NCBI GenBank assembly: GCA_904063045.1 | Contig: CAJFCJ010000012.1 | Span: forward strand, 2,496,498 to 2,560,497 | Direction: 5' to 3' | Length of the DNA: 64,000 nt | Source of the DNA: Dimorphilus gyrociliatus | Lineage: Eukaryota; Annelida; Polychaeta; Dinophilidae | Shown here: piece by piece, positions 11,640 to 24,219 of the stretch | How the letters are laid out: every line of letters starts with the position of its first letter | How positions within the stretch are numbered: the stretch's first letter is position 1 | Program-made: the position numbers and the translations under genes | The notes under the pieces: model-generated | What the model was told of the DNA's origin: nothing | What the model saw: the letters and a program-made list of their open reading frames with translations, nothing else | Databases searched by the model: none

Positions 11640-11735
11640 TTGTTGTATAGGGAAACGTTCCATTCTTAGATGAAGGTTCCTTTTCGAAAATTTGAAATTT
11701 CCATTCACGTTTCCAAAAGCACATCTGGTGTTTAA
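11640..11735 (-). pseudogene. Relic of the EML last exon between DUF229 copies
   Basis: On the minus strand, this stretch aligns with the end of the EML gene at about 15331-15430: both share GAAAC-TTCCATT-T-AGAT-GAAG--TCCTTT followed by TCGA and TTTGAA blocks, at about 70-75 % by eye. The relic has indels and no longer encodes the GGKDTSILQW blade end. It shows the duplicated unit included the 3' end of the neighbouring gene. Confidence 0.6.
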
Positions 11736-12332
11736 TAGAGTAGGAGGTAACTTTTTTCTTTCACTCTATTTTTATATATTCATTGATTATTTGGTGATGA
11801 GGACTGGTCGGCCAATTAAAAAATTCTTTAGAACTTGAAACATTTTTATTGAATCAAAAGTAGAAAAAGTAGGTGAAGAATAAGAATATAAGGGAAGCAA
11901 CAAAGCGGGTATTGGATATTCATTATCGTCGTTTTTTCAGCAACATGTCCATTTTTCCTAAGTTGTTCATTTGAGAGTTTGAAAGCGGAACAATGGATTT
12001 CAATTTATGTTCAAAAATATCCAATTTCATCATTGAGAACAGTTAAAAAACTATAATTCAACTGACGCACATAAAAATTTTCAAGGATACATTTGTGGAA
12101 TCAGAGAATTCAATTTAAAAGTCAAAGGGGTGGGAAACTTTTACCCAAACACAGATTAAATTGTAAATTTAAGGTAATACTTGACCTATACTGTTCTTCT
12201 AGCACTAAACATTAGCTTTTCAATTTTTTATATAGTGTATTCCCTCATAATTAACCTTGAATTGTATATCCGACAATTCGGATAGGTAACCATATTATTA
12301 AAAACGCAAAGTTAACATCATTAGTCGAGAAT
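11736..12332. other. Intergenic spacer upstream of DUF229 copy 2
   Basis: No coding exon seen. Ends with the duplicated ATAGGTAACCA block at about 12281-12291, about 40-50 bp ahead of the start codon, as in copy 1. This makes it a candidate shared promoter or 5' UTR element. Confidence 0.5.
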
Positions 12333-14180
12333 ATGTTTAAGGTGTCAAGAAGCATCTATTCTTTAAATACTTTAAAGAAATTTCTAATTATGACTAAAAT
12401 ATTCTTCTTATTGTTGTTGATATCAATATTTTCAACTTGTCTTAACTCAGGAAACAATACTTTAAAGGAATCAGTAGCATGTGTGATGCCAAAGTTATCA
12501 CTTTGGCCTCCACAGCTAGAAAAATATAATTATAAGCCTAAACCAATTGTTTGTGACCCACTCAACAACGACTGGGTTTTCACCAGAAAGGGAAAACTAT
12601 ACATTAGAAAAGTTTATGATAACATCACTTGTCAAGCTGTTATTAAATATACGAAAGATGCAGAAGAAACAAACGAAAGAAAATACGCAAAAGTTTACAA
12701 CGGAAGGACAATAAATGTTTACAATAACTCGCCAGTGCCATCTGATGTGTTTAAAGTATCTTGTAAAGCGAAACTATCAAATGGAACAGAGTTAAACTAC
12801 TCTAAATTGATATTAACAATTAAAAGAAGACTGGATATTCCACAAAAATTGAATAAAACAGATTTAGAGAATAAATTGAATATATTAATTTTTCAAATTG
12901 ATTCCGTCTCCAAGATGTCATGGTATAGAAGACTTAATCAAACTGTTCAAACATTCAAACACTTGGGAGGAATATGGTTTGAAAAAGCAAATGATATAGG
13001 AAAGGGTACTATTAAAACCCTTCTACCTATGTTTACAGGTAAGAGAGAGTGGGATTTACACAAAGCAGAGAGGGGCGTTAAAGGTGCTAGTCACTTGGAC
13101 GACTTTCCATGGATTTGGAAAGATTTCAAAAAGATGAAATATGTCTTTCTCTACGGGGACAAAAATACATTTCATTATAGATTTCTTGGATTTAAGAAAC
13201 CGCCGTCTCATCACTATGCTCGTCCTTGGTTTCTTACTTTTCCCAACGAAATCACTAAAAAGTATTGTATTGGTAACGAAACTAGGCATCAAATTTTACT
13301 TAACTACATCGAAGAATTCTGGGAAGCGTATAGAGGTCATCCAAAATTATCTTTTGTTAATCTTGAAGAATTTTCTCACGGTAAATATGTTGATGTGGAA
13401 TTAATTGACAAAGCTCACAGTGATTGGCTATTGTCTCTAAAGTCTTCAGGTAAGTTGGATGATACTCTAGTACTTCTTATGTCCGATCACGGCTTATTAT
13501 ATATGAAAATTGCCGAAGAAGCTCAAATGGAATACGAAGGTTTGAACCCTTATTGGGGTATGTTAATACCAGATTCCTTTAGAACGAAGTATCCACAGCT
13601 GGTGTCAAATCTTGAATCAAATAGAGACAAACTCATTACGCCATTGGATATGCACGCCACTCTAGGTCAGCTAGTCGAAATTTTATCAGGAAATAGTATT
13701 AGACCAATTAGACATACAAAAGCTTTAAGCCTATTTGAGAAAATTCCTTCAGAACGAACTTGTAGCGGAGCGAATATTCCACCGGAATATTGTCTTTGTG
13801 TTCGATACGAAAGCATAAGTACACAATCTAGATTGATTTTAAAAATGGCAAGTTTAATTGAAGATAGAATGAATGAGAAGATATCTGATTTAAGACAGGT
13901 TTGTCATAAGTTAGAAATAATGAAAGTAGTGTCAGTGCAAAAGAGCACGAAGTTCTACATGTCTGAGAGTTCGGAGACAGAACCATTTTATAAGTTTGTA
14001 ATAAAAATGAAGAAATTTTATATGGTTTTTAAGATTATTGTTTCTTTGAAAAAGTCATTTTATCACATAAATCCAACAATTACAATTAAACATATGTCAA
14101 GACTTGATAGATATGCAGAAACATCGAAATGTATATCTAATAAGTACCCGTATTTAGCTATATTCTGCTATTGCAAATAA
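12333..14180 (+). CDS. DUF229 family membrane protein, copy 2
   Basis: Intronless, 615 residues, same architecture as copy 1: short N-terminus, one TM helix (about residues 23-39), then the DUF229 lumenal domain with the IDSVSKMSW, KKPPSHHYARPW and LLMSDHG motifs. Compared with copy 1 I count about eight base differences over roughly 1,475 bp of core. These give E-to-D and N-to-A changes near the DHG motif and otherwise silent changes. The N-terminal ~45 codons and a segment of ~55 codons near the end are much more different, after which the last ~30 codons are again almost identical. The pattern points to recent gene conversion of the core, or to diversifying change confined to the ends. Function beyond the family is unknown. 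Confidence 0.85.
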   Translation: MFKVSRSIYSLNTLKKFLIMTKIFFLLLLISIFSTCLNSGNNTLKESVACVMPKLSLWPPQLEKYNYKPKPIVCDPLNNDWVFTRKGKLYIRKVYDNITCQAVIKYTKDAEETNERKYAKVYNGRTINVYNNSPVPSDVFKVSCKAKLSNGTELNYSKLILTIKRRLDIPQKLNKTDLENKLNILIFQIDSVSKMSWYRRLNQTVQTFKHLGGIWFEKANDIGKGTIKTLLPMFTGKREWDLHKAERGVKGASHLDDFPWIWKDFKKMKYVFLYGDKNTFHYRFLGFKKPPSHHYARPWFLTFPNEITKKYCIGNETRHQILLNYIEEFWEAYRGHPKLSFVNLEEFSHGKYVDVELIDKAHSDWLLSLKSSGKLDDTLVLLMSDHGLLYMKIAEEAQMEYEGLNPYWGMLIPDSFRTKYPQLVSNLESNRDKLITPLDMHATLGQLVEILSGNSIRPIRHTKALSLFEKIPSERTCSGANIPPEYCLCVRYESISTQSRLILKMASLIEDRMNEKISDLRQVCHKLEIMKVVSVQKSTKFYMSESSETEPFYKFVIKMKKFYMVFKIIVSLKKSFYHINPTITIKHMSRLDRYAETSKCISNKYPYLAIFCYCK

Positions 14181-15333
14181 GCCTTTCTATTGATGTGAAT
14201 CATTGATGCTTCGACTATATAAAATTTGTAATTTGTTGAATTTAACGCTTATGGTGTTGGTATAAATATGTTGAACAAGAATTTTTATAAATTCTATTAT
14301 CTTCTTCATTGAAATTTGTAATAGAATTCAAGAAATGCTAATGAAGAAAGATATTAACGAAGAGTCAAAGTTTAGCTAAACTCGCCTTCTTTCTTTTGAA
14401 AAAATGATGTTCTATAATTTATGAAATGTTTTATGACAACATAAGGAATTTATCAGTAATTCATTGGTTATAAGTTTTAGATATTGTTTGAATAATGTTT
14501 TAAAAAATATAGCTATACTGCTATTTAATTCAAAAAGTATTTAATATATGGAAGAGTAGGCTTGTAGCATCTGTGGTTTATAGAAAATCATAAAAAATAC
14601 TTCAAGGTCGTATTCTACTATTGATATTGAACATTTTGGTTCAAATGACTTCTAAATACTTTGATAATAGAGAAATGTTTATTTGTTGAATTTTATGTTA
14701 ATTGTGTTAGTATATATGTTAAACAAGAATTATTAGTAATTCTTTTATCTTGTTTATATGGAATTTGTAATAGAATTCAATAAATGCAAACAAATAAACA
14801 AAGATAAAGAATTAGCACATTGCACCTTATTTAGAAAGAGAGGTAGACACATTACAGGTTTAATGATGGTTGAGTTAAAATTTATCTAAGCTCCGTATAT
14901 ACATATAAAAACGATTTTTTAGCATCGATCAAAAACGTTTGATCTCCAGCTCAGCAATTATTTATATGTCGTTATATTCTAATATAATAAATTTTGTAAA
15001 AGATGGCCACAATTTGGTTTTTTTTTAACATTCGTTCCTCAAGAACTAAGTCTTTGACTAAAACTTTTGAACGGTGCTAATGAATTTGTTTTCCTTTAAC
15101 GTCTTTTTTCTTACCCTTTAACAGTTGAGGAATGAAAAAAAAATATTTAGAATAGTATAAACAAAACAAACAAACAATCAAGCAAACAAATAATAGATTA
15201 AGTTCATTCAGGAGATTCGTCTGCTAATCCAACAAAAAAATAAAAACAAAATGCTCCAAAATCAAGTATGTACTTCATTCAATTTCCATTGTTCAATTGT
15301 TCAAAACCTTTTAATAACTCATCTATTCGCTGT
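14181..15333. other. Convergent 3' spacer between DUF229 copy 2 and EML
   Basis: Contains the two ~110-bp flank repeats, an AATAAA near 14780 for the plus-strand gene and the 3' UTR of EML on the minus strand. No coding exon seen. Confidence 0.6.
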
Positions 15334-18300
15334 TTATATGGAAACATTCCATTGTAAGATTGAAGTATCCTTTCCGCCAGTCGATAAAAGTTTTGAATCA
15401 TCGTTAACGAATTGAACATTTGTCACGTGAGAACTATGCCCAACGAAAGTGTGACAGTTTGCCTGTATTGTAGATTAGAGTTAAGGTTTTGTGTTTTGTT
15501 TATAAGTGGTAATGAAATTAATAACGTACCCTTGGTTGATAGCAAGGATACTTGAATAAATTAACATTTCCAAAATCATCTCCGCTAGCCAAGAGGTTAT
15601 GGGCTCTGGGCGCTCTACAACAAGCATTTACATCAGTTCCGTCTGCTCCGTCAGGCCAAATACCTGTTTTGTTTGTATTGTTTTATTTGTTACATATTAT
15701 TGGAGAAATAATGCAAAATATATCACAAACCGCAAACATTAAATCCTAATGTACAATTACTTGTTGCCCAATCAATATCTCTTAGTTGAGACGTTGTTGC
15801 TATTTGCTTGCAATTACCTTTATTCCCTTTAAAAGTAACAATAAAACAGCTTTTTATTCATTGATTAAATTAAAATAATCGCTATTTTCTTAGAAAAATT
15901 TTAAATATTTTCAATAAAATGTTTATTATATTTACAAAATAGTATTTCGTAATCTCCCGAATTCGATTGTAAAACTTGCCCGTCAGCTGACCAATCAACG
16001 TGCGTTATGTAGCTTGAATGCCCCTGTTTTGAAAGGATAAGCAAGTTTTGTGTTAAAATTTTCAGTACGACTGAAAAAGAGAAAACAAATTCTAAAGAGA
16101 TGAAAGAAAACCGCTAGATGGAGTGCGGCGTATGAAAAGGTTCTATTTAATTCGTTTTTTCGATAGAGCACTTACAATACAACGCCCGATTCTAGAATAT
16201 TTTTGACCATCTTCAGTTACACTGTAGACGTAGATCATATTATCTCTACTCCCAATAGCCAGAGAATTTCCGTCAGGAGAGAAGGCTAGGCATTCAACCT
16301 GTTCATTACCATCTGAATGCGAAGAGACTATTTGCTGGGAAGAGAGCTCCAGGGCTAACCAGCGGCCATTACATAAACCTACAATAACTATTTTTCCGTT
16401 GGGGTGAAAGGCAGCCGAGTGGGCGCTTTCAGGTAAAGATTTAAACCAAACAACACTGTGCTCAAGGGCGTCCCATAGGAAAATGTTCTGAAAGCAAAAA
16501 AGACAATATGTTACAAGGTCATTCAAACTTTCAACACAGTTAGAGAAAAAAAGATATAGAAAGAAAGAGAGATTTGTTATAGATAGATTGCCGATAAATT
16601 AAAACTATTTTTTCTCTTACTTTGTCGAATCCAGCGGTAATAAATTGGTGTAAAGTAGGATGTGTAGCCAAACCCCACAATTCTTCTACATGGCCATAAA
16701 CTATTGGTGTCCATTTAGTTTCGAATGAGCCGGTTAATATATTATTCTTTGTTGTACCAATCACAATTTGCGATCCTGGTCCACGACCAAAAGTTCTTAT
16801 TGAGCCGAATACTTCATCTATTTTAGCCGATGCTAATTTTCTATAATTAACATCCCATTTAATAACGCATCTATCTTTTCCACCCGACAAGAAGACACCA
16901 TCGTTGGATGTGCATATCGTAAAAACCGTACCTTCGTGGACATTAGGTAATACGTGCACAATCTTGTTCGTGCCTGTTAACCGGAAGTGCTTTTAGCGAC
17001 AACTACGCGAGAAGGATAGAAAAAAGGTAAGAAAAAAAGAAAGAGAGAGAGAGTGAGAGACAGAGAGAGATAGAGACAGAAAAATAGAGATGTCATGGTT
17101 TGTATAACGTACATTTATATACAACATAAAACGAATGGATAAGTACTTGTAATTGATTCTATGACCGAAAAAGGTCAAGCAGCGAGAAAACGAAAAGAAT
17201 AAATAGATTTTTAATGCGATCTATAGAATAAAAGTGAGAAGATGTGCTAGTATTTAAAAGAATAGGGTTTATTAAAGAAGACGAAGAAGACGAAGAAGAA
17301 GTATTTCTTTACCTTCTCTATTAGAAAAATCAAAAAAAAAGAAAGAAATCATTCAATAATTAGGCCTAAATTTTTTAGCTTTACTACTCGAAATTTAGCT
17401 ATTATTATAAATAGTATATCGTTAGATAGGAATGACAGCTTTAATTTCTTTTACAATAGAAGAAAAATGTTGAGAATCTGAGACTTTTGAACGAGAAACT
17501 GTTGATTTATAAATGTGTTTGATAAATACAAACTACTTAACCTCTCGATTCAAATATTTTACTAGACTTTTATAGCGGAATTTTCAAGAGATTTGACCTA
17601 AACAGTTAAAAGGTCGATAAATTTTGATAACTAACCTCGTCCCCAGATCACAATATTTCCATTCGAGTCACCCGACATTACGTCGCCATTAGAGGCAAAT
17701 GCTATACAATTAACAAAGCGGGGTTTGTCGTATTTCTATAGAGAGAATAGGAGGAGGAGAGGGAAGGAAATGGAGAGAGAGGACGATAAAAAGAGAAATA
17801 AGAATAATTATTATTTTATTATTGTTCTTAATATAAATTTAAGAAATTATTAAAGCTTACTTCGTAAATGCCCGATTTTTTAGTTATACCGGTTCTATCC
17901 CATATCCAAAAGTTTATATGTCCTTTTCCGCAAGAAACAATAGTATTCCTCTCACTAGGATGGAACTCACAAGCCAAAACTGTATCGGTTGAACTCTGCG
18001 AGAAAAAATATCCATTTTTAATATTTACTATACTGTATAGTCTTCAATTCATCTCAATTCTTATTTACTTTCACTTCAACAAGCTTTGATTCTCTTTGCC
18101 ATTGCCAAATCGACATTATATGTTCATTTGCTTCGTCAATCGCGCATAGATGTTGACCACCGTCAGCTTTTGAAAAGGCAATACAGGAAATTGCCCTATC
18201 AAAATGTCCTAGGCCAATGACGTGAAGAGTTTGTAGACTGAGAGAGTTCCATATTCTAATGTGAGGCTGTTTATCAAATAGTTTAGGGAAGGGAGGAAGA

Positions 18301-18612
18301 ATAAACATTACTTTTCAAAGGCATAGCTTTATATTTTTAACAACAATATAAGAAAGGAGCAAAAAACAAGAGCAAAAGAAAAAAGATTGGTAAAGTTTGT
18401 TATCTTTTCATTTCTTTTGAAAATTAGTCAATCTAAATTTTTACAAATCCTAAACTTCTCACCCAATTATCCCTTGGTTCAATCAGGTCATTATCCGACC
18501 TTCGTTTATTGAGTAATGAAAATATAGGCTGTACAAAAAAGGAGAAGGAGGGGATAGTAAATAGATGAATAAAAATTAATAACAATATGCAGCATACTCT
18601 ATATATTTACAG

Positions 18613-18643
<31 letters not shown>

Positions 18644-21600
18644 TAGTATATACTGTCTATAATAAAGAAATAGAAATAAAATAATATTTTCTCAACAACG
18701 ATACAATAGTTGATCAACAGAAGAAAAAGAAAATTTTTTTGGAATAGTTTCATTTCTAACTTTTCCTATTTTCTCTCTTCCTTTGATCTTTTTCTATCAT
18801 ATTTTTTAAAAGTCTTATTTTTCAAGGTACAGTTAGAAAAGGGTGGGAATTGGGAAATTTTACTATCTAGTATTGAAATCTCTACTTACTTTTTCTTCTC
18901 TTCGATCGTGTCCTGCAACCTGACCGGTTGCAACAGTTATTTTATCCGGATGAATAGATAGACTTTTAATATCGTCATTGTGCCCAGTATAATGTCTTTG
19001 AATTTGTTCATCAACATTGTATAGGACAACGACAGCAGCTATAAAGTAGATTAGCTCGCCAGTTGGTAATATGAATAAATTGTTTCGGCTATCTTTTCCT
19101 CTGTAGCCGTAGACCCATTCCAATTTGAGTTTTTCAACTGGAGGAGGTGCTGATTTTGCTACATTAATATCTTGAATATAACTAGGAACTGGCATATTGA
19201 TTGGTCTTCCCCTTAAATAGATTCGAAGTAGACGTTCCTCTGTAGAGCAATATTTTAGTAAAACTTAAACAGTATATATGAAAGTTTACCAGCGCTATAG
19301 GTGGCCTCTCTTAACCTGTTTAAAGCAAAAAGAAAAGTAGATTAGAACAAAGAATAATAAGAAATAATACTACTTTTTTTCAACTCTATTAACATTTTTT
19401 GTGAAATGCTTAAGAAATAAGAAAGAGAACTCTTTTTACCAGAAAAAAGAAAGATAAAATAAATAGAAAATAAGTATACGAAAAGAAAATAAATAGACAA
19501 TAAAGATAGAACAGCCTCTTCTTCTTCTTCTCCTCTACTCCTTTTTGAACATAATATATAAAAGAGAAAGAATTGAACAACAGTTAGCGCAGTCTTTTTT
19601 CCTTTTCTAAATAAAATAATACTTTCCTTATAAATCATAAAGTAAACAAATTTGATTATAGGAACAAAAGAAAAGTTAATAAAAGCCCATTTTAAAAGGT
19701 TTTACCCTCTTTTTGGTGTTGACGTCCTTCCGGTCGAAAAGTGTGTCGATAAACTGCCTAATGAGTCACTAAGCCTGAATTTAATTATAGAATATTTACT
19801 TATAAAGTAAACTATTTATTGAATTGAGGTATAATATTAATAATAAGAATAGTAATAATAAAAGGGAATAAAAAGTTAGTTACAATTACGGAGGAAGCAC
19901 TTATAGTAACAAATTATTTTGTCCAACACAAGACAAAACATTTCATGAATGCTCTCCTATTTCATTCAAAAATGTTTTTAATAAAGGATTATGACGTGCT
20001 TGAAGCAAATATTATATGAAAAAATATCATTTATCGAAGGGACAACTAAATGCCATTTATCCGTAATCGTAACAAAGTAAACCCGTCCGACGGTCGACTG
20101 AAGTGCAGGACAGGGTTGACGGATAGCAGAAAAAAAAGGGGTCGTATTGCGATATATAGGATGATATATGCGTAAACCAATAATTATAGCCCTCTATTTG
20201 GAGTAGTCTATTGATAATAGTAAAATTAACACCTCACTGAACAATACGAAACAACACTTTTGAAATTTACCGAATGGGCGGTGGCTGTCTACTCCTACAA
20301 TTTCCTCTTGATTTGTCCCTTTATCAAATGAAAAAATAAAGCAAAGTTTTAATCTTAATTGTTTGCAATAAATCGGCTAGCACAGGTGGGAATTGGGAGG
20401 TGGAAGAAAATAAAGGAAGACAAAAGATAATAGAGAAGATTATACTCTCTATATACGTCTAAGAAAGAAAAATACTGTAAATACAATATCTATATTTAGA
20501 ACCTTATATACCGCTCTGCCTTATAACTTTTTTTATTTCATTTTACTTTTATTTACATAAGATTTCTAAGAAATGAATATTTTTCTTGCAACAGGTAATT
20601 AGAGCGTAATAAAAGGTTACATTAGGGTGTTTTCCTCTCTTTTCTCTCTTTTTCCAAGGCTTTATTAAATTCCTTACCGTTTCGAAGTGGTTGGCGGAGT
20701 AATTAAAGTTGAATTATTCCATTCAGGCCAGTAAAATTATTTAAGGAAAAATAAAAAAAAGTGATCTTATTGAATTTGTAACAAGTTTTTATAGGTTCAA
20801 TATAAGAGTAGGGTCTTTTGAGGGATACCGTTACACCGTCTCTATATAGCTCTTTTCTTCTTTCATTATATTTTTTACCTATGCATTAAGTATAAAGAAA
20901 AACTTTGAAATTAACGGATTACGTTTCCTTTACTATCAAGGGAAAAAATCATTGCTTTTAAATATCATAAAAAATATGTTAATTGGCTAAGACAGCTTAA
21001 AGGCTTAAACAGTATTTCAAAAGCAAAGTAAATCTCATTAAAAAGAGCTTAATACAATTATCAAGTTAAATCAAATTAACATCTTCATTTTAATAGCTCT
21101 ATTATAACGGTGAAAAGGATTTTTCTATTATTCTCTCCTATATCGTTTTAATTAATTTGTTGAATTCTTTTCTATTAAGGGTTTTGGTCTCTTTTTTTTT
21201 TTCTTTTCTATTTTTTATCTATGAAAAGTTGACTTTATCAATAGAATAGACCAATTCTGTATACATATTCTCTATACTATAAATATATATGTTAGAATTT
21301 ATATATACAGTATATATATTAGTTTATACTGAAAATTCTGCTTATATATTCACCTTGAATTCGACAAACCTCCTCCAACTCCATTCATTGGTGTATGGTC
21401 GCTTGGTGAAAATGATGGCCATTTTTTCGTCAATTTTGCCGGTGTTAATCTACCGGAAGACGGTGATGGAGATGATGTCATTCTATGTATACCATCTGAA
21501 CTAAAAGTTCTTCTAGATAGTTTTCCTTCTTGTCTCTTTGCTGTTCTTGTAGGGGTAGGTTGATAATGGTGAGGTACTTGCTGGCTTACTTGATTGGATG

Positions 21601-23687
21601 TCTGCGGCAGGGGTTGCTCGACATTCGTAAGGCGTCTAATTGCATCGGATAAGGCACTTCGAAGTAAAAGAATGTCGTCGGCTTGCTGCTGAAGAAGTCG
21701 TTCAACAGATGATAGCCTATCCATCATAGCTTCCTGTGTAACGGCGGCAAGCTCTTCTGTGCAATAGAAGGTAATAGGAGGAAGGATTATCTAAACGCAA
21801 ATAACCCTTTCGGTAGAATTAAATGTGAAAAGGCTCGAAAATAAAGTGCTTTATTAAGTACACAGACAGACAAAAGCGTATAAACTAAACAGAATTCAAT
21901 CAAGTGTCAAAAATTGAATAGTTTCCGATCAGTTAGAAACTTAAGCAGAAGCAAAACATATATACATAAACACGTACTGTATACCGCATATAGATATATA
22001 CTAATAGATATACGGTCTATAGAAATGTATTGAAAAGGAGAGGAAGGTATATAGTTTATATAGAATATATTGCGTAAATGCAATATGTTACACTGTAATG
22101 GGGACATAAAAAACCTATATACCGCTGATCATTTATTAAATTTCTATTGTAATTAGATACAGTAAATGAATGTTGTATATAAACATAAGAATCTCATATA
22201 TATATATAAATATATACAGTATATATATTCTGCATGTGGGTTTCATAATGTTTTTTCATAACAAGAAGTTCATTGTTCGCTTTAACTATTTATCAAACAT
22301 ACTATGACACCTGTAATCCGGGTGAATAGCTCTTTATTCTATAAATCAAAGTTAAACGTATCCTATCTTAATTCTGTGTAAAATTATTTAAAAATAAAAT
22401 AATAATTAATAGAACATAAAATATAATTGCTTATTCTTCATTTTTCTATTCAACTACAAGTGTTGAGTAGAATTAAATAGCCTTCGTGTATTGATTAATT
22501 AAAGGAAATTCAATTCCATATTCTTATCTGGGGCAAATTGATTCTTTTACTCTACTCCGTCCACCTAGGGTAATAGGCGTGGGAAATACCTTCTTACTGC
22601 GTAATGTAATATACAGTAGATTATTATCTCTCTACCTGCGTAAAAAGCGCAACAATAGTAAAAGGATAAACAAGAAAAGTTACTGGTACAGTCATTGGCC
22701 CTATTTTTTCATTAGGATAGCAAGAACATTGTATGTATACTAGAGATAGGTGAAAATAAGAAAAAAAAAGAGAATAGGGGTGGCCTTAAAGAGGATATTT
22801 AATTGCTTTGAATGATATAGAAGTTTCTATAGTTATTTTGCTTTGGTAATTTAATTAATTAGCTTTAACTTGGCAAATATTGGTAAAAGAAATTATAGAT
22901 ATATAGATATATATATATTTATACACAGTATATGCAGAATAGTAGTTGATTTCTTTTAAATAAGATAATCGTTATCAACTTACCATTGCAGTCTAGTTCT
23001 GAATCTAGACTGTCTTTTGAATTATTACGTACATCCTCTTTATCTATTAAGGAAAACAAGTAAAAACAAAACATCTATAACAACAAACAAATAAACAAAT
23101 AAATCAAGAAATGTTTGTGTAATAGTCATCATCTAGTCACAAGGTTGTTGTAAGTTAAAGTATACTTGATATATGTATACTGTATATACTTGAATGTACT
23201 TCTGAAACATTCCTTTTCAATTCTTTATTTTACTCCTATCTCTTTCTATAAAGAATTTTACATACTTCTTAAATTTAATAGACTTTTAATCATGCTTTTT
23301 TACGCTCGGTAAAATAATCATTCAATGTTTATAACTATACAAATAAGTATATGGATAACTCTTTCTTTCTTTTATTCATTCATTCTTTTATCCTTTTTTT
23401 ATATAAAAAAAGATAACGTTGTTAAATCTATTACCGTTTAGTTGCCATCTACACTTTCCTTATTTCCGGATTCTAACCCTTTTTAAGCTACCTGTACGTT
23501 CTCAGAGACAAGAATGACTATTAATCGTGACGATAGTATCATTAATTATCTTCAATCAACATACATTAGGTTGTCAAATTCTGCTTGAATACGACTACTT
23601 CTTAAATACAATTGATTAGAGATGTTATTAAAGGAAACAAAAATGATTACCTATCCTGTCCATCTGGTCTGCTGCAACGTCATCAAA
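15334..23687 (-). CDS. EML (echinoderm microtubule-associated protein-like), EML1-type
   Basis: EML proteins bind and organise microtubules. Sixteen coding exons chain in phase: 23651-23687, 22984-23043, 21354-21756, 20271-20318, 19706-19774, 19290-19315, 18890-19239, 18069-18266, 17861-17995, 17636-17735, 16621-16973, 16176-16487, 15936-16023, 15731-15826, 15530-15663, 15334-15462; at least 845 residues. The third exon holds the N-terminal trimerisation coiled coil (MDRLSSVERLLQQQ...LRSALSDAIRRL), then a basic Ser/Thr/Pro-rich linker. The HELP motif follows (LKLEWVYGYRGKDSRNNL, 18890-19239), then tandem WD repeats of the TAPE domain (LWGLATHP, HVDWSADG, GIWPDGADGTD), ending GGKDTSILQWNVSI. 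The sequence is closest to the vertebrate EML1-4 group. The start codon is not fixed: the first exon I can place opens in phase 0 and has an internal Met. Introns are rich in TATACAGTATA motifs. Confidence 0.9.
16974..17635 (-). other. EML intron with simple repeats
   Basis: Long intron between two WD-repeat exons holding a (GA)n tract (about 17041-17090) and a (GAA)n/(GAC) tract near 17277-17300. No exon seen inside. Confidence 0.7.
18267..18889 (-). other. EML intron with (TA)n
   Basis: Intron between the HELP exon and the next WD exon. It carries TATA-rich runs around 18600-18660 with two ACAGTATA/ATACTGT motifs. No exon seen. Confidence 0.7.
19775..21353 (-). other. EML linker introns
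   Basis: Two introns of about 0.5 and 1.0 kb flank the 48-bp exon at 20271-20318. No additional coding exon was needed to keep phase, so any exon here would be alternative. TATA-rich motif clusters lie near 21290-21330. Confidence 0.55.
21757..22983 (-). other. EML 5' intron
   Basis: Large intron upstream of the coiled-coil exon. It contains several TATACAGTATA-type motifs (about 21975, 22213, 22612, 22924) and no supported exon. Confidence 0.6.
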
Positions 23688-24219
23688 CTAAAAACGTTTT
23701 AAATGATCCTCTCTTTTTAAAGATAATCTTAATAAACTATTTAATGGTAGACTTTTAGGTCAAAAAATAGCTCTTTAGAAGTTAAATGTCGCCCTTTAAA
23801 GTTTTTCAATTTGTTATTCTCTATTGAGTTGAAAATAGGAGGAAAATCTTGCAAATATCTCATATATTTCGAATTAGATCATAATAAAAATCTTGTGTTA
23901 TTTTGTAAATTATTAAATTTTCCCTCCGTTGGCGAGAATCAGAATGCTCATGTGTTGGACAAGAATTCCGCTTTATATTTACATTTGGCAGGTCTATCCG
24001 CCATATTTATTTACAATAACCACCCAAAGTAATATATAAAAGAAGAATTCAACGTAAGATTTTCTCTAATTTATTCGTTCATCATTATCTAAATTACTAA
24101 CTAAAAAATTATCTTTTGTTCACAGAACAGCTGATTCATAAAATTCATCAGATACGAAAACAATAAAGTGATCACGTGATTGGCGCGAATAGATAGACCT
24201 TTAAGACATCCGCTTAAGA
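23688..24219. promoter_or_regulatory. Candidate divergent promoter between EML and the HMG-box gene
   Basis: About 0.5 kb between the first placed EML exon (minus) and the first exon of the HMG-box gene (plus). At about 24170-24190 stand a CACGTG E-box and, a few bases later, TTGGCGCGAA, an E2F-like site, just 30-40 bp before the plus-strand ATG. The EML start may also lie here, but I could not join an ATG exon in phase. Confidence 0.4.

Larger units (their letters stand above)
9250..11735 (+). repeat. Segmental duplication, left unit
   Basis: Spans DUF229 copy 1 and its flanks. A shared ATAGGTAACCA stands ahead of both genes (about 9250 and 12281). A 3' block around AATTCAATAAATGCAAACAA recurs at about 11325-11420 and 14757-14858, and the right edge matches the end of the EML gene. 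Flanks are clearly homologous but much more diverged than the gene cores. Confidence 0.75.
12262..15400 (+). repeat. Segmental duplication, right unit
   Basis: Second copy of the DUF229 unit, extending through the 3' flank into the terminal exon of EML. The 3' flank itself has an internal duplication of about 110 bp (about 14236-14350 and 14686-14800), each with ATTTGTAATAGAATTCAA. Confidence 0.7.
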
